Below, one piece after another: positions 1-12,700 of a stretch of 64,000 nt of DNA. The position numbers and the translations under genes were made by a program. Source of the stretch: Bugulina stolonifera (Eukaryota; Bryozoa; Gymnolaemata; Cheilostomatida; Bugulidae). The notes under the pieces were generated by a model. The model had not been told where the DNA came from. It saw only the letters and a list, made by a program, of their open reading frames with translations, and made no database searches. How positions within the stretch are numbered: the first letter of the stretch is position 1; each line of letters starts with the position of its first letter. The stretch lies in contig OW285188.1 of assembly GCA_935421135.1 (NCBI GenBank), positions 20,747,233-20,811,232 of the forward strand, read 5' to 3'.

Positions 1-120
1 CCAAAAGTTGTTCTCAAAGAAGCATGTGCATGTATGATTCTACTTGCTACCTTACTGCTACTGCTACCCATTACCCTATAAGTTTATGAATTATTATCTA
101 TATGTTTGTCTTGGTTGTAG

Positions 121-470
121 CCCACCCCTACCCAGCTTGACCCTAGAGAAGAGTTAATGATTGCAATTAGAGGTTCAGGGGGGCTCAGTAAATTAAGGCA
201 GGTAAGGAAATAACACTATTATTGTAAATACAAATTATAGATTATCAGGTTCAGAATTTAATTTTGATAGTTTTAGGTTTTTTTCCATGTACAGTCTAAA
301 TGTGGTATTCTTAGATAAATTATACATGTACTATCATAAATGTGGACAATTTATCAATTTGGAGTTGAGTGCCCACTCTAGCATAGTAAGACAACTCCTG
401 ATATTTATATTCTGGTATTATTATATTATAGGTGAATGCTGATGAAATCAACTGGTCTGCACATGTGTAA
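121..470 (+). CDS. 3' terminal exons of a WH2-domain (cordon-bleu-like?) gene, partial
   Basis: Two coding exons are visible, 121-201 and 432-470; the rest of the gene lies before the window. The first follows a pyrimidine-rich acceptor ending ttgtag and stops at a gtaagg donor. The second starts after attatag and ends at TAA. Both are in phase 0. Across the junction the protein reads DPREELMIAIRGSGGLSKLR then QVNADEINWSAHV-stop. The pattern (amphipathic helix, spacer, LR-x-V) matches the WH2 actin-monomer-binding motif seen in cordon-bleu, Spire and WASP-type proteins. A C-terminal WH2 fits cordon-bleu best, but only one motif is in view. An AATAAA at about 640-645 could be its polyadenylation signal. 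The gene converges on the large minus-strand gene. WH2 is a confident guess; the family name is tentative. Confidence 0.6.
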
Positions 471-1968
471 GATAGCTGCTGTTTCCTGTACATATCTCTA
501 TACTAGTAGTTCACTTTAACGGCAAGCCAATTGTATATCATCACCAACTCTGTCACAAATACTCCCCCCCCTAACTACACAACATAATAATTATTATTGT
601 ATACTGCCAATCTCTAATATTATGTTACACGAAGATTATAATAAACTATTGGAATGACCCATATTATTGTAAGTTTATGTCTGATTAATAGTGTCTGTGA
701 GAATTTGCTTGTCTCTCTTCTGCTCTGTCTCCACATTTCCATATTTTTAATTTGATGGAAAACATGTATCTGCACTTAGTTCTTTAAAGTTTTCCACTTA
801 GTTGCAATATTATTATCAAACTACATACTCACTGCTCAATATTATCCTTTTTGTCTATAATTATAATAATGTATTTATTTTAATTTAATTACACAGTAGC
901 AATGTGTCAAAATTGATTTCACCAGTACGATAAGCTAAGGGTAGAAGAGGAGATAGACAATCTTATCTTAGCTTCTAACATTCTGATGCCAAGATGTCTA
1001 TTATAGATACATGTTAGTAGTCTTTAAGAATATGCAATTATAATTCATGATGAGTAGTATCTGTGAATATTTACCTTACTAAATCAATTATATTTTTTTA
1101 TTTTAATTTTAATATTGCTGAATAAAAATGTAATAATTCTAAATAATATTTATATTTTACAAGTCATATCACCAGCACACTTATAATTCCATTTTATGTT
1201 TTGTTTAATTTTGAACTGTCTATACTGTCTGCAGTGTAGTGGGACTTATGTTAACTATCTGTGGGGGCTGCTAGGCAAATTAAACAGCAGTTACATGTAT
1301 GCTAGATATTATTTTGTTGCCAGATGAGTGCAATGCTTGGGCATTAGCTCTCAGAAGCTATACTACTATTGAACTTAATGGAAAGTAGTCCTCACTAAAT
1401 TAAGAGAGGACAACTTCTTTTGCCTTAGTTCAAAATGTTTCTTCTAAACACCTATGTTGAACTATCTACATAGGAGGGTGGATGCAATATGCTTGTACAT
1501 TGACTGTACTGTATAAAAGTACAACTGTATATTATTGTGATAATTTGAGTATTATATAAATATATATTGATACATAACAAATTTACTACAGCCACGCAGA
1601 AAAAGATAACTAAATAAAAAGGAATGAAATATGGAATGCATTGTAATTAGGTCTAACATTTCAGTAGACCTTATTCACTGTAATTACTATAAATAGTAAC
1701 ATAGAATAAGTAAAAGTAAAAAGGACGGATTATCATAAAAACAGAACTTCCAACTTGCATACACAGAGTACTACTAAAAATAATATCACAGCTATGAAAT
1801 TCAAATCCATTTTCCATTATGCTTGCACTAATACTCAGTTCTACATTATGACCGATATATCAAGGGAGAAATAATTACCAAATTAAGTCTTGTCATCCGT
1901 CCCTGTTCTAGTACATTTTGCTACATAACACCAGATTTCTGACCAGGTGCATAGTACAGTCTAAGATG
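471..1968. other. Intergenic region between convergent genes, no gene seen
   Basis: This AT-rich stretch holds the presumed 3' UTRs of the WH2 gene (plus) and of the giant gene (minus). I see no exon with a supported splice pattern. A short element around 1325-1430 contains agctctcagaagct and gagaggacaacttctt, words shared with the hairpin at about 42173-42270, so it may be a degraded copy of the same element. Confidence 0.5.
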
Positions 1969-3779
1969 TCAAATGTCTCTACCTACAGAGCTGCTGGCTG
2001 AATAAGGTCGTCTAGCAATTGATATACTGCTTTTGTTTGACACAGCTGAACTGGGTCGATTTCTTCGAGTGCCATTAGCTAAAGGCGAACGGTTGACGAC
2101 TTTTGCTGACTGCGTTCTTGATTTTTTAATCTTTTTGGACGATGAAGTGTACACGTATCGGTCATTGGTTGGTATGACCATGGAACTCGGACCTCTGGTG
2201 TCAACTGGACCAATCGAGTTAGTCAGTAAACCTACAAGAAAGAAGATACATACATACATGTACATGTAGTTTTGGTATATATTTCATGTGTACAGACCAA
2301 AGACATCGTTGACAGATACATGCAGTTATGGTATATTATAGTTCACATGCGATATGTGCAGATGAAAGATTTGTGTAGAACAAGCGTATTTGAGTAGAAC
2401 AAGGTGACCATCTCACTTACCAAAGAGATCAGCATTAGCCTGGCATTGCTCACAGCTCTCTACTGGACATGACATCTCTAGACTCTCTGCCATTGTATGC
2501 TCAATGAATATATCAAACGCATTCTGGTCGTATGTACAGAAGGTTCCCATCCATGCAATGTAGTCTAGAGTACAGACAATGACACATAACCATGTATAAC
2601 CGGCCTGCACTTATTGCACTATAATAGTACACTATTGTTCCCATAACTAGTTCACAGAGGTACACTTATTGCTAGCAAGGAATGAAGTCCCCTACCAATT
2701 TGTTCCTGCTCTAGAAAAATAGGGAAAGCAAACCTCTTATAACCATCAGTAGCATATGAGCGCTCATGATGTATATGCAAATGCATTTTGAATCATAGTG
2801 GCAGATGAATAACAATATCCTACCTGATGGGTGTATAATGACAATAGATGGTACACCAGATATTCCCAGCAGATCTGAAGTGTTGCCAAATGCAATCTGA
2901 GGCCCGTTAGCAGAGTTCTTTAATTTCTTACCGTCTTTACCTGTGATTAGATGATATTATACAGTGGAGAAAGACATTATCTTGTAGATGAAAATGATTT
3001 CAGAGTTCTACTAAACACAATTAATGACATTCTATTCTCATCTCTGATAATGACGTGCATTGCAATATCTACCTATAAGATTTTGCTGAATAAATGTCTG
3101 GGCCGCTACAACAGTAGATGCTGATTGGTCCGTCACATGCCACATGGCATGATGGTCGTTCCAGCCATTGCTAGTTATGCAGTGTACTAGATCAGCTCTC
3201 TCCTGTGGAACTGTCACATCTAGACCACATGCCAACGACACAAAGTCGTACTAAAATAAAAAGTACATATCTATAGTGTTAGGAGTATGTAATTGAGCTG
3301 AAGGAATAAACCATCTATATAAAGTGGAGGGTAATCTATATAAAGTGGAGGGTGATCATCCATCACCAAATATCGCCAACCAATGACATCTACCCACCTT
3401 GTGGTTATTAAACTGAGCATATTTGAACATGTATTCCATGACTCGGTGGGAAGCCAGACACCAACTGCTCCAGAAAAGCATGATAGTGGGTCGCTGAGGG
3501 CCGTCTGCCGGCAGCAAGGGTTTGAACTCGCATTCAAACACATCGAGTACGTTAACTTGGGGAGGTGCTAGTTTCTTGTGGAGCAGACCTTTATGGGATA
3601 GTTTCATTTTAGTCTGCTGCCTCTCATAGTCTACTGCCGAGTCATAGCGGCAGCACCCTGCGCTTGGCCACCTGGAGAAGGACGGTGCAAACTTGGACAT
3701 TTTGAGAAAACAATTTCCATATATGATTGTATTATGACACCTATCAAGTTCCACTAATGAAGCAGGTTCCTTTCTGAGA
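1969..3779 (-). other. Exons 55-59 of the giant gene: thioredoxin-like domain and basic tail
   Basis: Exons: 3398-3779, 3073-3250, 2824-2940, 2421-2564, 1969-2231. The thioredoxin-fold signs are RPTIMLFWSSWCLASHRVME at the end of exon 55 (beta strand, active-site motif, helix), GISGVPSIVIIHPSG in exon 57 (the cis-proline strand) and YIAWMGTF in exon 58. The usual WCGPC is WCLAS here (about aa 3466-3470), so only the first cysteine remains, as in CXXS thioredoxin-like proteins. The last exon encodes a Ser/Arg/Lys/Asn-rich tail ending in PYSASSSVGRDI-stop. Confidence 0.78.
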
Positions 3780-6700
3780 CTGTGTAACATAATCAAAAGC
3801 TAAGATCTGTCTCATTAGTACATTATGGAAAAATATGTCATGAGTGAATGAAATGGTAATAGATAACATCACAACACATGTACTATATTAGATATTGATA
3901 TGAAAAGATTACCTTTCATTTTGTTGATGGAGATTCTGGTAGCAGAAAGCTACAAAAGGCCTGAAAGGAGAAGTCAGTACGTCAACGGTATTGGATTCTC
4001 CGCTGATTCCATATGGCTTTGCAGACACCGTCACCATAGAAACACGGTGTACATGTGCCTCCAGATTCAATTTTATTTTGACATTGTTTACACTGGAGTG
4101 GAGAGTTGTCCCAAACTGTTTACCATCTACCAGCACACGATATCCGCTCACAGAGACGTCTTGACTAGATTGAGTGTTGATCCAACTAATGTGCAGTAAC
4201 AGTGTGCCTGCATAAAATGAGATGCATATTAATAGTACAAAAGTAAAAAAGGTGACTGAGCAGAGAGTAAGCCCCATTGAGGTTATGTACATGACACACC
4301 CTACATAACTGTGCTGCGATGAACACCAGCTGCATCAAACAGGCTCCTGTCTAGGACAGTCATGGCCCTTGCAAGGTCTGACACACAGCTGGCTGGTACA
4401 GATGGCCTGCACACCACTCACTGGCTTGGATCCGGGGACTTTCCCCAGAGAAATGCATAACATTCTCCGATGTAGGTCTTCCACACAGCCTAAGTTTTCT
4501 TGTCAAATTTTGTATAAGTATGACATCAAGACATTTATATGCACAGGTGTGTTACCTACAACTCCCTAATTTTCTTACAAACTACTTACTTGACAAACGT
4601 GTTTTTTAATTTCCCATGTTTGAAAGTAACAAAGCTTTTATTTAAGATACATGAGATTAAATCCTACTATGCAGCGCTAATTCAAAGTCATAGTTGATTA
4701 ATTTCATGGGGAGACAACTCCATATTTAGCTAAAAGCTGTTTTATTGCTGTACAGTGTAAAGCACACTGTTGCTAAACGTTGTTCTACACTTTAGCAACA
4801 CTATTTATTGCTCTTCCAGGAAAACCAGTTAATTATTCTACTTCCTTTTTACTTTGGTAGAGAGATACATGTAATGTAGACTGTACTTAGTAAGTCACCA
4901 CCGGCAAGCTTTAATTTCTAATATTAAACAAGTTCTTTTACATTTCCACAAAACTATCTTTTTACAATCCACTGAATATGTTTCAAAAACAGATTATTAT
5001 AAGAGTATGTAGATTTCAATCATATCTATCAAACATACAGTGTGCATAGTTTACTATGATTAAAGTATACACAAATTTTGCAATTGGTATTCAAACTTAT
5101 AGTGAATGCAACATGTATGATAATTATGGTATGCATGATACACCCGTTCTAACTACTACTACTATTGTAACTGAATCAGCCTACATACTTACCTGTGTAA
5201 TTGGCTAGGGATCTGAAGCAATCATCTAACATCTCATCTACATGCATGAGGTAATCCTTAGCCTTAGCCTGTACATGTACAATGTCCGCACGTTTAAACT
5301 TGTAGCCTGGGATTACACCATCATTTTTACCTGCATCGGCCAGTACACTAATCAGTCTACAATGTACAATGAAACCAGTCATTAGACAAATATCAGACTC
5401 CACTGGCAGCACATAATAAAGTATATGCACATGTAATACATGGGTGGTATATTGGTACCGGTATAGCTTTATTATCAAATGGGAAGACAACTCCAAGAGC
5501 AAAACATAAAAATATTAATAAACATGACATGTTTGACATATTAGCTCCAAATGTACAGGTATTCACTAGTTAATTATGAATGTAACCTGCCTGTATCTTT
5601 TATTGATGAGATCACTGGTGACCTTCTCAAGTTGTCTCCTCTCTTCAAGTCCCACTACAGTTACTGTTATAACTGGTGCATCGGGGAATATGAACGGCTC
5701 TACAGCTATGGCGTCTGAACGGAATATGTCGGAGGTTCCGTGTAACTAAAATTATTATTATATATCTTATAGACTTGTGATCAGTTCAGTTGGTAAATCA
5801 TCTGTGTAAACTGAAAGTGTATATGAGAACTAATAGTAGGCTTACATATAGTACAATTATATCTAACTTGTTAAAACTAATTGGAAAATGCCAAATTAGA
5901 GTATTCATAATTTTCTGTTTCAAAGTCCTCAATTGGTGTACAGGAAATTGTTCGGTGATGGCCGATTTTTCTCTAAAATTATCCGGCCATCTGAGATGGC
6001 CCATCTCACATTAAAACAGCAATCAGAGGAGGCAATAACGGCATACTTACATATATCTCAAGGTAGACTTGGTAGTTGCCTTTCCTTACATTGTACAGTT
6101 CTGCTTGGGTGGTGTCAGGGTGAATAGGGCACACAGTTTGCACTATCTTCTGAGTGTCAACCTCTCTGCAGACCACCTGTCAATACATGTCACACATTTA
6201 TATCTAGATTTATAGGAAATCTGTAACAATTCTCCTGATTTTATTCATACTGTAAAGACAAACAATGTGGTCACCAAAACTGCAAGTATTTGAAGCACAT
6301 TCGAGTTGAAAAGCAATCACATATCATACAACACAGGTAGAAAATTCGTTTTACAAAGCCACTATGATACCAGTAATTGGTACAAAATAGTTACTATACA
6401 GTTCATTGGATAGTTGGATAGTGGGTGTTTGGCTTAACCGCTTTATAGATATACATATATACAGTGTATACTAAGACTATCTGGTATGATTTAAATCAAT
6501 GCTGAAATGGATAGATATGCGGTTGATATGTGGTTGGTGGATATGTGGTTGGTGGATATGTGGTTGGTGGATATGTGGTTGGTGGATATGTGGCTGGTGG
6601 ATATGCGGTTGGTGGATATGTGGTTGGTGGATATGTGGTTGGTAGATATGCAGTTGGTGGATATGCGGTTGATGGATATGTGGTTGGTAGATATGCAGTT

Positions 6701-9700
6701 GGTGGATATGCGGTTGGTGGATATGTGGTTGGTGGATATGCGGTTGATGGATATGTGGTTGGTGAATACAAACCTTGTAATGTTTGAGTTTAATGCCATC
6801 AGTACAATAAGGAATATCCCATCCCAGTTTGAGCGAACTGTTGGTCTCTGAGGCTAACTGTCTCACAGTTGGAGGGATGACTCCAGGCCACTTAACCAGC
6901 ATTGGGTCAGATGGTTTACTGGCTAAGTCATTATCGGTGATGGCTTGCACTTGGAAAGAGTATTCAGTACAGAACTTTCCTGTCGTGTAGTTGTAGATGA
7001 GCTCTTCTGGGCCGTTGACAGACTCACATATGCCGTCTACATATACTCTGTACCCTGTAATGTGTGCGCTACCATAGCACCTCGGTTTCTCCCATTGGAT
7101 AGATATGTACTTCAGATTGCAGGCCCTAAAGTAGATCAGCCAGTGAATTATATGTCAAGCACCACTCATCCTAAGTATAACATTACTGTTGGGTACATCA
7201 CTGTGACAAGAACAATAGCTTACAATTTATAGTACTATCTAGATGGTAGAAGCAAGCAATGAATTCATGTATCTCCCATATAATTATACTGTTTTTTAGA
7301 CACTGGGGCCATGTAGTATACACTGTATGTAATTTAACATGGACCAGTCTTTCCTGTATAGTACATACTGTATATAGACATAACAAGTACGCTTACCTTA
7401 TACCGACAACGGGAACATCTGGTGGCGCACTGGTCTGTACGATAATCTGCTTAGATTTCTCTACGATGATGTCACTGTCTCCAATAGCAAAGACCTTAAT
7501 GTAGTGAGTTATACCAGGGAATAACTTCTGCAGCACCAAACTATACTCTGATTCACTTGTGTCCACTCTCACCTCCCTATCCTACAAACGCACATACCAT
7601 AGCTTCATTAAACACTGCAAACACACACACATCATAGCTTCATTAAACACCTGATTTCTACACAACCCAGACGTATATAATACATGTCTGCCAAGTACAC
7701 ATATAGCTTCCTAATAATAAAATATATATTAAAATTGAATGTCAAAATTCCACGTATGGTGCCCTCTGTTCCATTATAATGAGATAAAAAGAACTTTATA
7801 TGATAACACTGAGCAAAACCGCATTAATGATTTTCAGCATTCGTTAAACTTTAAAAAATATATTTGTAAATGAGGCGAATCTGCCTCCACGAATACCTTA
7901 CCTACAACCCCACCAATAAAACAAAAACTCTCTGAATTAAAGATTTTAACAAATGATCAGCAAAGCATTTTGATATATACAAAGTATAATACTCTGGTAA
8001 ACTGTCGGCTACGGCAAAGGCTTTAGTAGGCTTCCCAGAACTTATATCGTCACAGCACTGTATAATACACTGTAGGTGTATGTAACGATATTCTTATACA
8101 AACTGATACTGAGAACTGTCTGATTCCTATATAATGCCTTTAGTTGAAGCCATAAAGAATGACTCGACTTACCTTGGGTTGGGTGGTACAGCTCCACACC
8201 ACCTTATAAGCCCGTATTCCTCTTGGTTTGTTCTCGTACACCCAGTCTATCTTCATAGATGTGTCAGTTATCTGGCTGGACCGCACCTGCAGATTATGAT
8301 AACACAGTAAATAACTGGATTCATCTGACAACAAGGGAAATCAGAGTTTATTTAGATTTGTCAGGGGATAGCGCGTACGCAGTCCCCACTACCAGAAATT
8401 ATGCACCCGAGTTATCCACATTTGGGACAATCGCAGACGTCAACCAAACCAGAGTGCAATGGTAAGGTCTCTTTCTGGGAGAGCCCTCTTCTTGATCAGG
8501 GCTACCCCTGTGCCAGGGAACATACTTACCACAACCTTACTATTTTAGCAGCTTGGAACCCATGTTACTTACAAATAAACACCATTTTATAACGATATAA
8601 TTTCCTGTTAGATGGAAATGGCGAACAAAATTATGATTATGGAACTAACATCAGGTGCCTTGGCGACCTAAATTTCAGACCCAGACCAATTTGCGAAAAT
8701 ATTTTCCGGCACACATCCGTCACAGAGTCGCGAACACACCGTTCTGGGCCAAAAGCAAAATCCTCATTTTTGCACGAAGGAGTCAGGTGTGCCAAATAGC
8801 TAGGGATGGTTTTGTCCGGCCAAGGAAAATCCCAGGTCAATAGCCCTTTTGGCCTAGGCCAGGCATCTTGGGATTTTGATTTGCCACCCGGGTCCGTCTA
8901 TGAGGTCGCAGAGACACCTATAGACGATTGTCATGTTAAAAAATGGATGCTACTGCATGTAAGTTTACCCAGTATACATACAACTAAATTAGAAACAATT
9001 TCTTGGTTCTTTTGTTTATTATTTCTCAGGGGACAGCGCGTACGCAGTCCCCACTACCAGAAATTATGCACCCGACTTATCCACATTTGGGATAATCGCA
9101 GACGTCAACCAAACCAGAGTGCAATGGTAAGGTCTCTTTCTGGGAGAGCCCTCTTCATGATCAGGGCTACCCCTGTGCTAGGTAAGTATGAGTTGAGGTG
9201 ATTAGGAAAGTCGACCCAGCATTTCACCACGTTGTTCATTACGGGTGTGGAGAAAATATACAAAGATTGTTTGCATATATAATATGAAGACCGTTTCACA
9301 AAAATACAGCAAAATAAGTTCGACAACAGACAACGGTAGTAGTGGCCTATTTATATTGTGAATTATATAGGTCAATACATTTATAGTGAGACATAAGTAA
9401 TAAAATGACAGTTTTAATGTAGTGACAACTCCTGCCACAACCCAGCCTAGATGTAATAGTGTCTAATAGACACAGTGGAGTGTCTAATAGACACAGTGGT
9501 GGGCTCAAAGTCAAATCAAGATTGTTTGCATACAAAGTATGAAGACCATTTCACAAAAATGTGTGGGACGCTATAATTACAACAAGAACTACAAATAAGT
9601 GTATTAATGATATAATTTCAATACTAATCCAAATAATACTAATATACTGGACTCGTTGATATCAATATGAAACCATTTTTATGATCTGGTTTTTGAGAAA

Positions 9701-12700
9701 GTATTTTTAATTAACTTATCAAGGGACAGCGCGTACGCAGTCCCCCACGATCAGAAATTATGCACCCGACTTATCCACATTTGGGATAATCGCAGACGCC
9801 AACCAAACCAGAGTGCAATGGCAAGGTCTCTTTCTGGGAGAGCCCTCTTCTTGATCAGGGCTACCCCTGTGCTAGGTAAGTATGAATTGGACATGCAAAT
9901 CTTCGGACCTACTTTTTTTATTTCCAAGTAAGACAGGTGTGTCAGAAAATATCTCTCAAAAAACAATATCCCCGATAACGTCTGTATATTTTAACCAGTT
10001 TGTTCCATTAAAAATCCATACTAATAAGAAATATAAAATTGACGTGTGTCAAATATTCACCTGAAATATTGAATAGTTAAATATGTAAAATGAATTATTT
10101 CTCAAGAAACAGGTGGGAGATAAATCTAAATAATATATCAGATATGCTAGGATTTCACAGGGTGGAAGAGGAGGAGAGACTTACCTTGAGATCTGTCTGG
10201 TCAGAGGCTTCCCAGGATTCAAAGTCTACAATAGTACTGTCCAGGAGCTGACCGGCACAGAAACGTGATCCTGGAGTGTTGATAAGCAGTGAATTAGAGA
10301 CTGTAGAAGTACCATACTCTGTCCCGATGGCGTACATGCACAACTTATACTGCCTGTAGATATATATATGTCGTAATCAGTGTACTGATAAGGCATAGAC
10401 AACACACACATGATACATAATAGTTTCAGGCTCAATAGTAAAAGCGCTTCAAAATATTCAGGAATGTCGTGTACTTTACAACTTTGTATGCGTGATTTAT
10501 TATATTATAACACACTGAGAGCAAAGAGAATGGTACATGGACATGGAGGCATGAACTAATGGAAACAGTTGCATGCATTGAATATGTAGGAGACAACACA
10601 CATATATCTATATGTAGTGTAAAATGTGCATGTATATGTATATGCAGTGTACAATACAAATTTACACGCACATGTATGTGTACAAGTGTAGTATAATATT
10701 TAAGATTAAAGGCCTTACCTATTGGGCCTGCAAGGGATGACAGCTTTCCTGTGGGTAGAACTGAGTAGCCGACCAATCTTCTTATCGTTCATGTATAACT
10801 GATAACCTTTGACCCTCACACCGCCATAGCAGCGTGGCTCTCCCCATTCAATAGTAAAGTCTTTCTCATTGACTGTACGGAGGAAGATTTCAGGAGCATC
10901 CACAGGACCCGGCACCACGAGCTGCAGACGTTGGGTTGGACCTGGCTGAGTCTTCTGTCCATATAGCTCAGGTTCTACACTGATCTCATATATCTTCCTA
11001 GAATATCACAAGAGTGAATAATATCTTATTATTCTTACGATTAATCATTGCAGCAGCTCTAAGACTAATATAAATCAGTAAATATTCCCGACTGCAGATA
11101 TTGATATAGGAATTTTCACAGTCTACGAGGCCAATAACAGCTAAGATAATACATTTATCTTCCACCAAACCTAGTTTGGTAAACAATACAATAAATATAG
11201 TGGAAGAAACACCAAGATGTCACAAATTTCTGAAACTAAGATTTGAATAATTCTATAAGACAGAAGTTTAACTAAAATGGTTAATATATGTTGCCACATG
11301 AATCAGTATACTGCAGATCAGAGTGATTCTTAATTGGAATCGCTTCATGAAAGCACCTGTTAATGTCGCTGTTACTGAGGGCACCTGTTCGTGTTGCACA
11401 GCTATTATACCTCAATAGACAAAGCCAAACTTTGAACACATGAAAACTGTATCATTATCAACGTACTTTCGTTTGTCCACAGGTATGACACAGCTTGTGT
11501 TCACAGGCTCCAGGCCCGTCTTATGAAGCATTCCCTCGTCTCTCTCATACCAGATGACGTTCCACTGCTTGATGTCCGGGTGGTGAGACTGTGTGTTCCA
11601 CTTGATATGTACACTACCGACATCTCTGTTGGGGTCCTCTACATACCTCACATTGATGTTATCAAAGTTACCATTCTGTATGGAGGGCAGACTGACTGTC
11701 ACCGGCATAGACAATGACTCATCACTATCATCTTCAGCTCTAAGTCCCTGTAAATATCCATTGATGTAACACACTGTGTCACTATGTTGTGTATGATATA
11801 CCATACAGGACATACATGTAGTATACCATGCTAGTCTACTGCTGGAGGTAGAGCTAGGAGTTGCATTCCCTTCAGGAGGTAAACTTGTCTAATATGATGT
11901 TGCTGGAAAATGTTGCATATACTTTTCTTATGAACTTGTTATTATATTGAATCAACAGAACAGAGATTTTTTTGGTGAGCAACATTGACGACCAGAAGTG
12001 TTTTAGTAACAATCTTTGCTAAACTTTAAAGACATGCAATTTGCATCATATACACCTAACATGTGCACTGTGAGTGTGGTGCAACTACCACAAACAGAGA
12101 TAAAAAGATGAAAAGGAAGTAAAAGATCTACTCACTCTCTTCTTCTCACGACGTGCAGCCTCAGTAGAGGTCAAGGCCACCAGACTGACATCATAAGATT
12201 TCCCAGGCTTGCATTTGGTTAAAGTGACACTTTGAGCGGAGTTATCTAACCTCATGTGAAGCTTGCCATTGATGTATAGCCTGTAACCCTCTAAGTATCG
12301 CTTGACATAGACTGGGGAACCTTCAGCATCCCGTGCTACCACAGAGCACAGCACTGGTTTGTCCCAGAACAGGTTAGCAGTATATGGTGTGTAACCTGCG
12401 GAGTAGCAATGAAACATATTCATTAGTAACTAGAATCATATATCCATAAATACATGTAATAGCAATATTGTAGAACATCAATAATCTCCAATATTGTCTA
12501 CGGGAATTGTCTTATCTCATTTCTCAATCTCGGGAACCCGTAGTTGCCATAGTATGATATAATACATGTAGCTATATATGTACTATGTATACTACAGATA
12601 CATGTCGAGTGTATTCAGTCACCTGTGACAAGGACAACTGGTGGCTGCACCGGAGCTCTGGCTCTAACTAACAGAGGCATGCTGGGAATGTGGGTGGTCC

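Noticed and set aside
6477..6950. Open frames with HQPHI/DMWLV-like repeats on both strands
   Set aside because: They are translations of the 15-bp intronic minisatellite; only the FN3 part (exon 50, from 6774 upward) is coding.
8637..9201. Open frames on both strands between 8.4 and 9.2 kb
   Set aside because: They fall in MITE family A and the U1 copies; no coding meaning.
9890..9897. Octamer ATGCAAAT near U1 copy 3 as a distal enhancer
   Set aside because: It lies only about 7-14 nt from the transcription start, far from the usual distal position, and copy 2 lacks it there.
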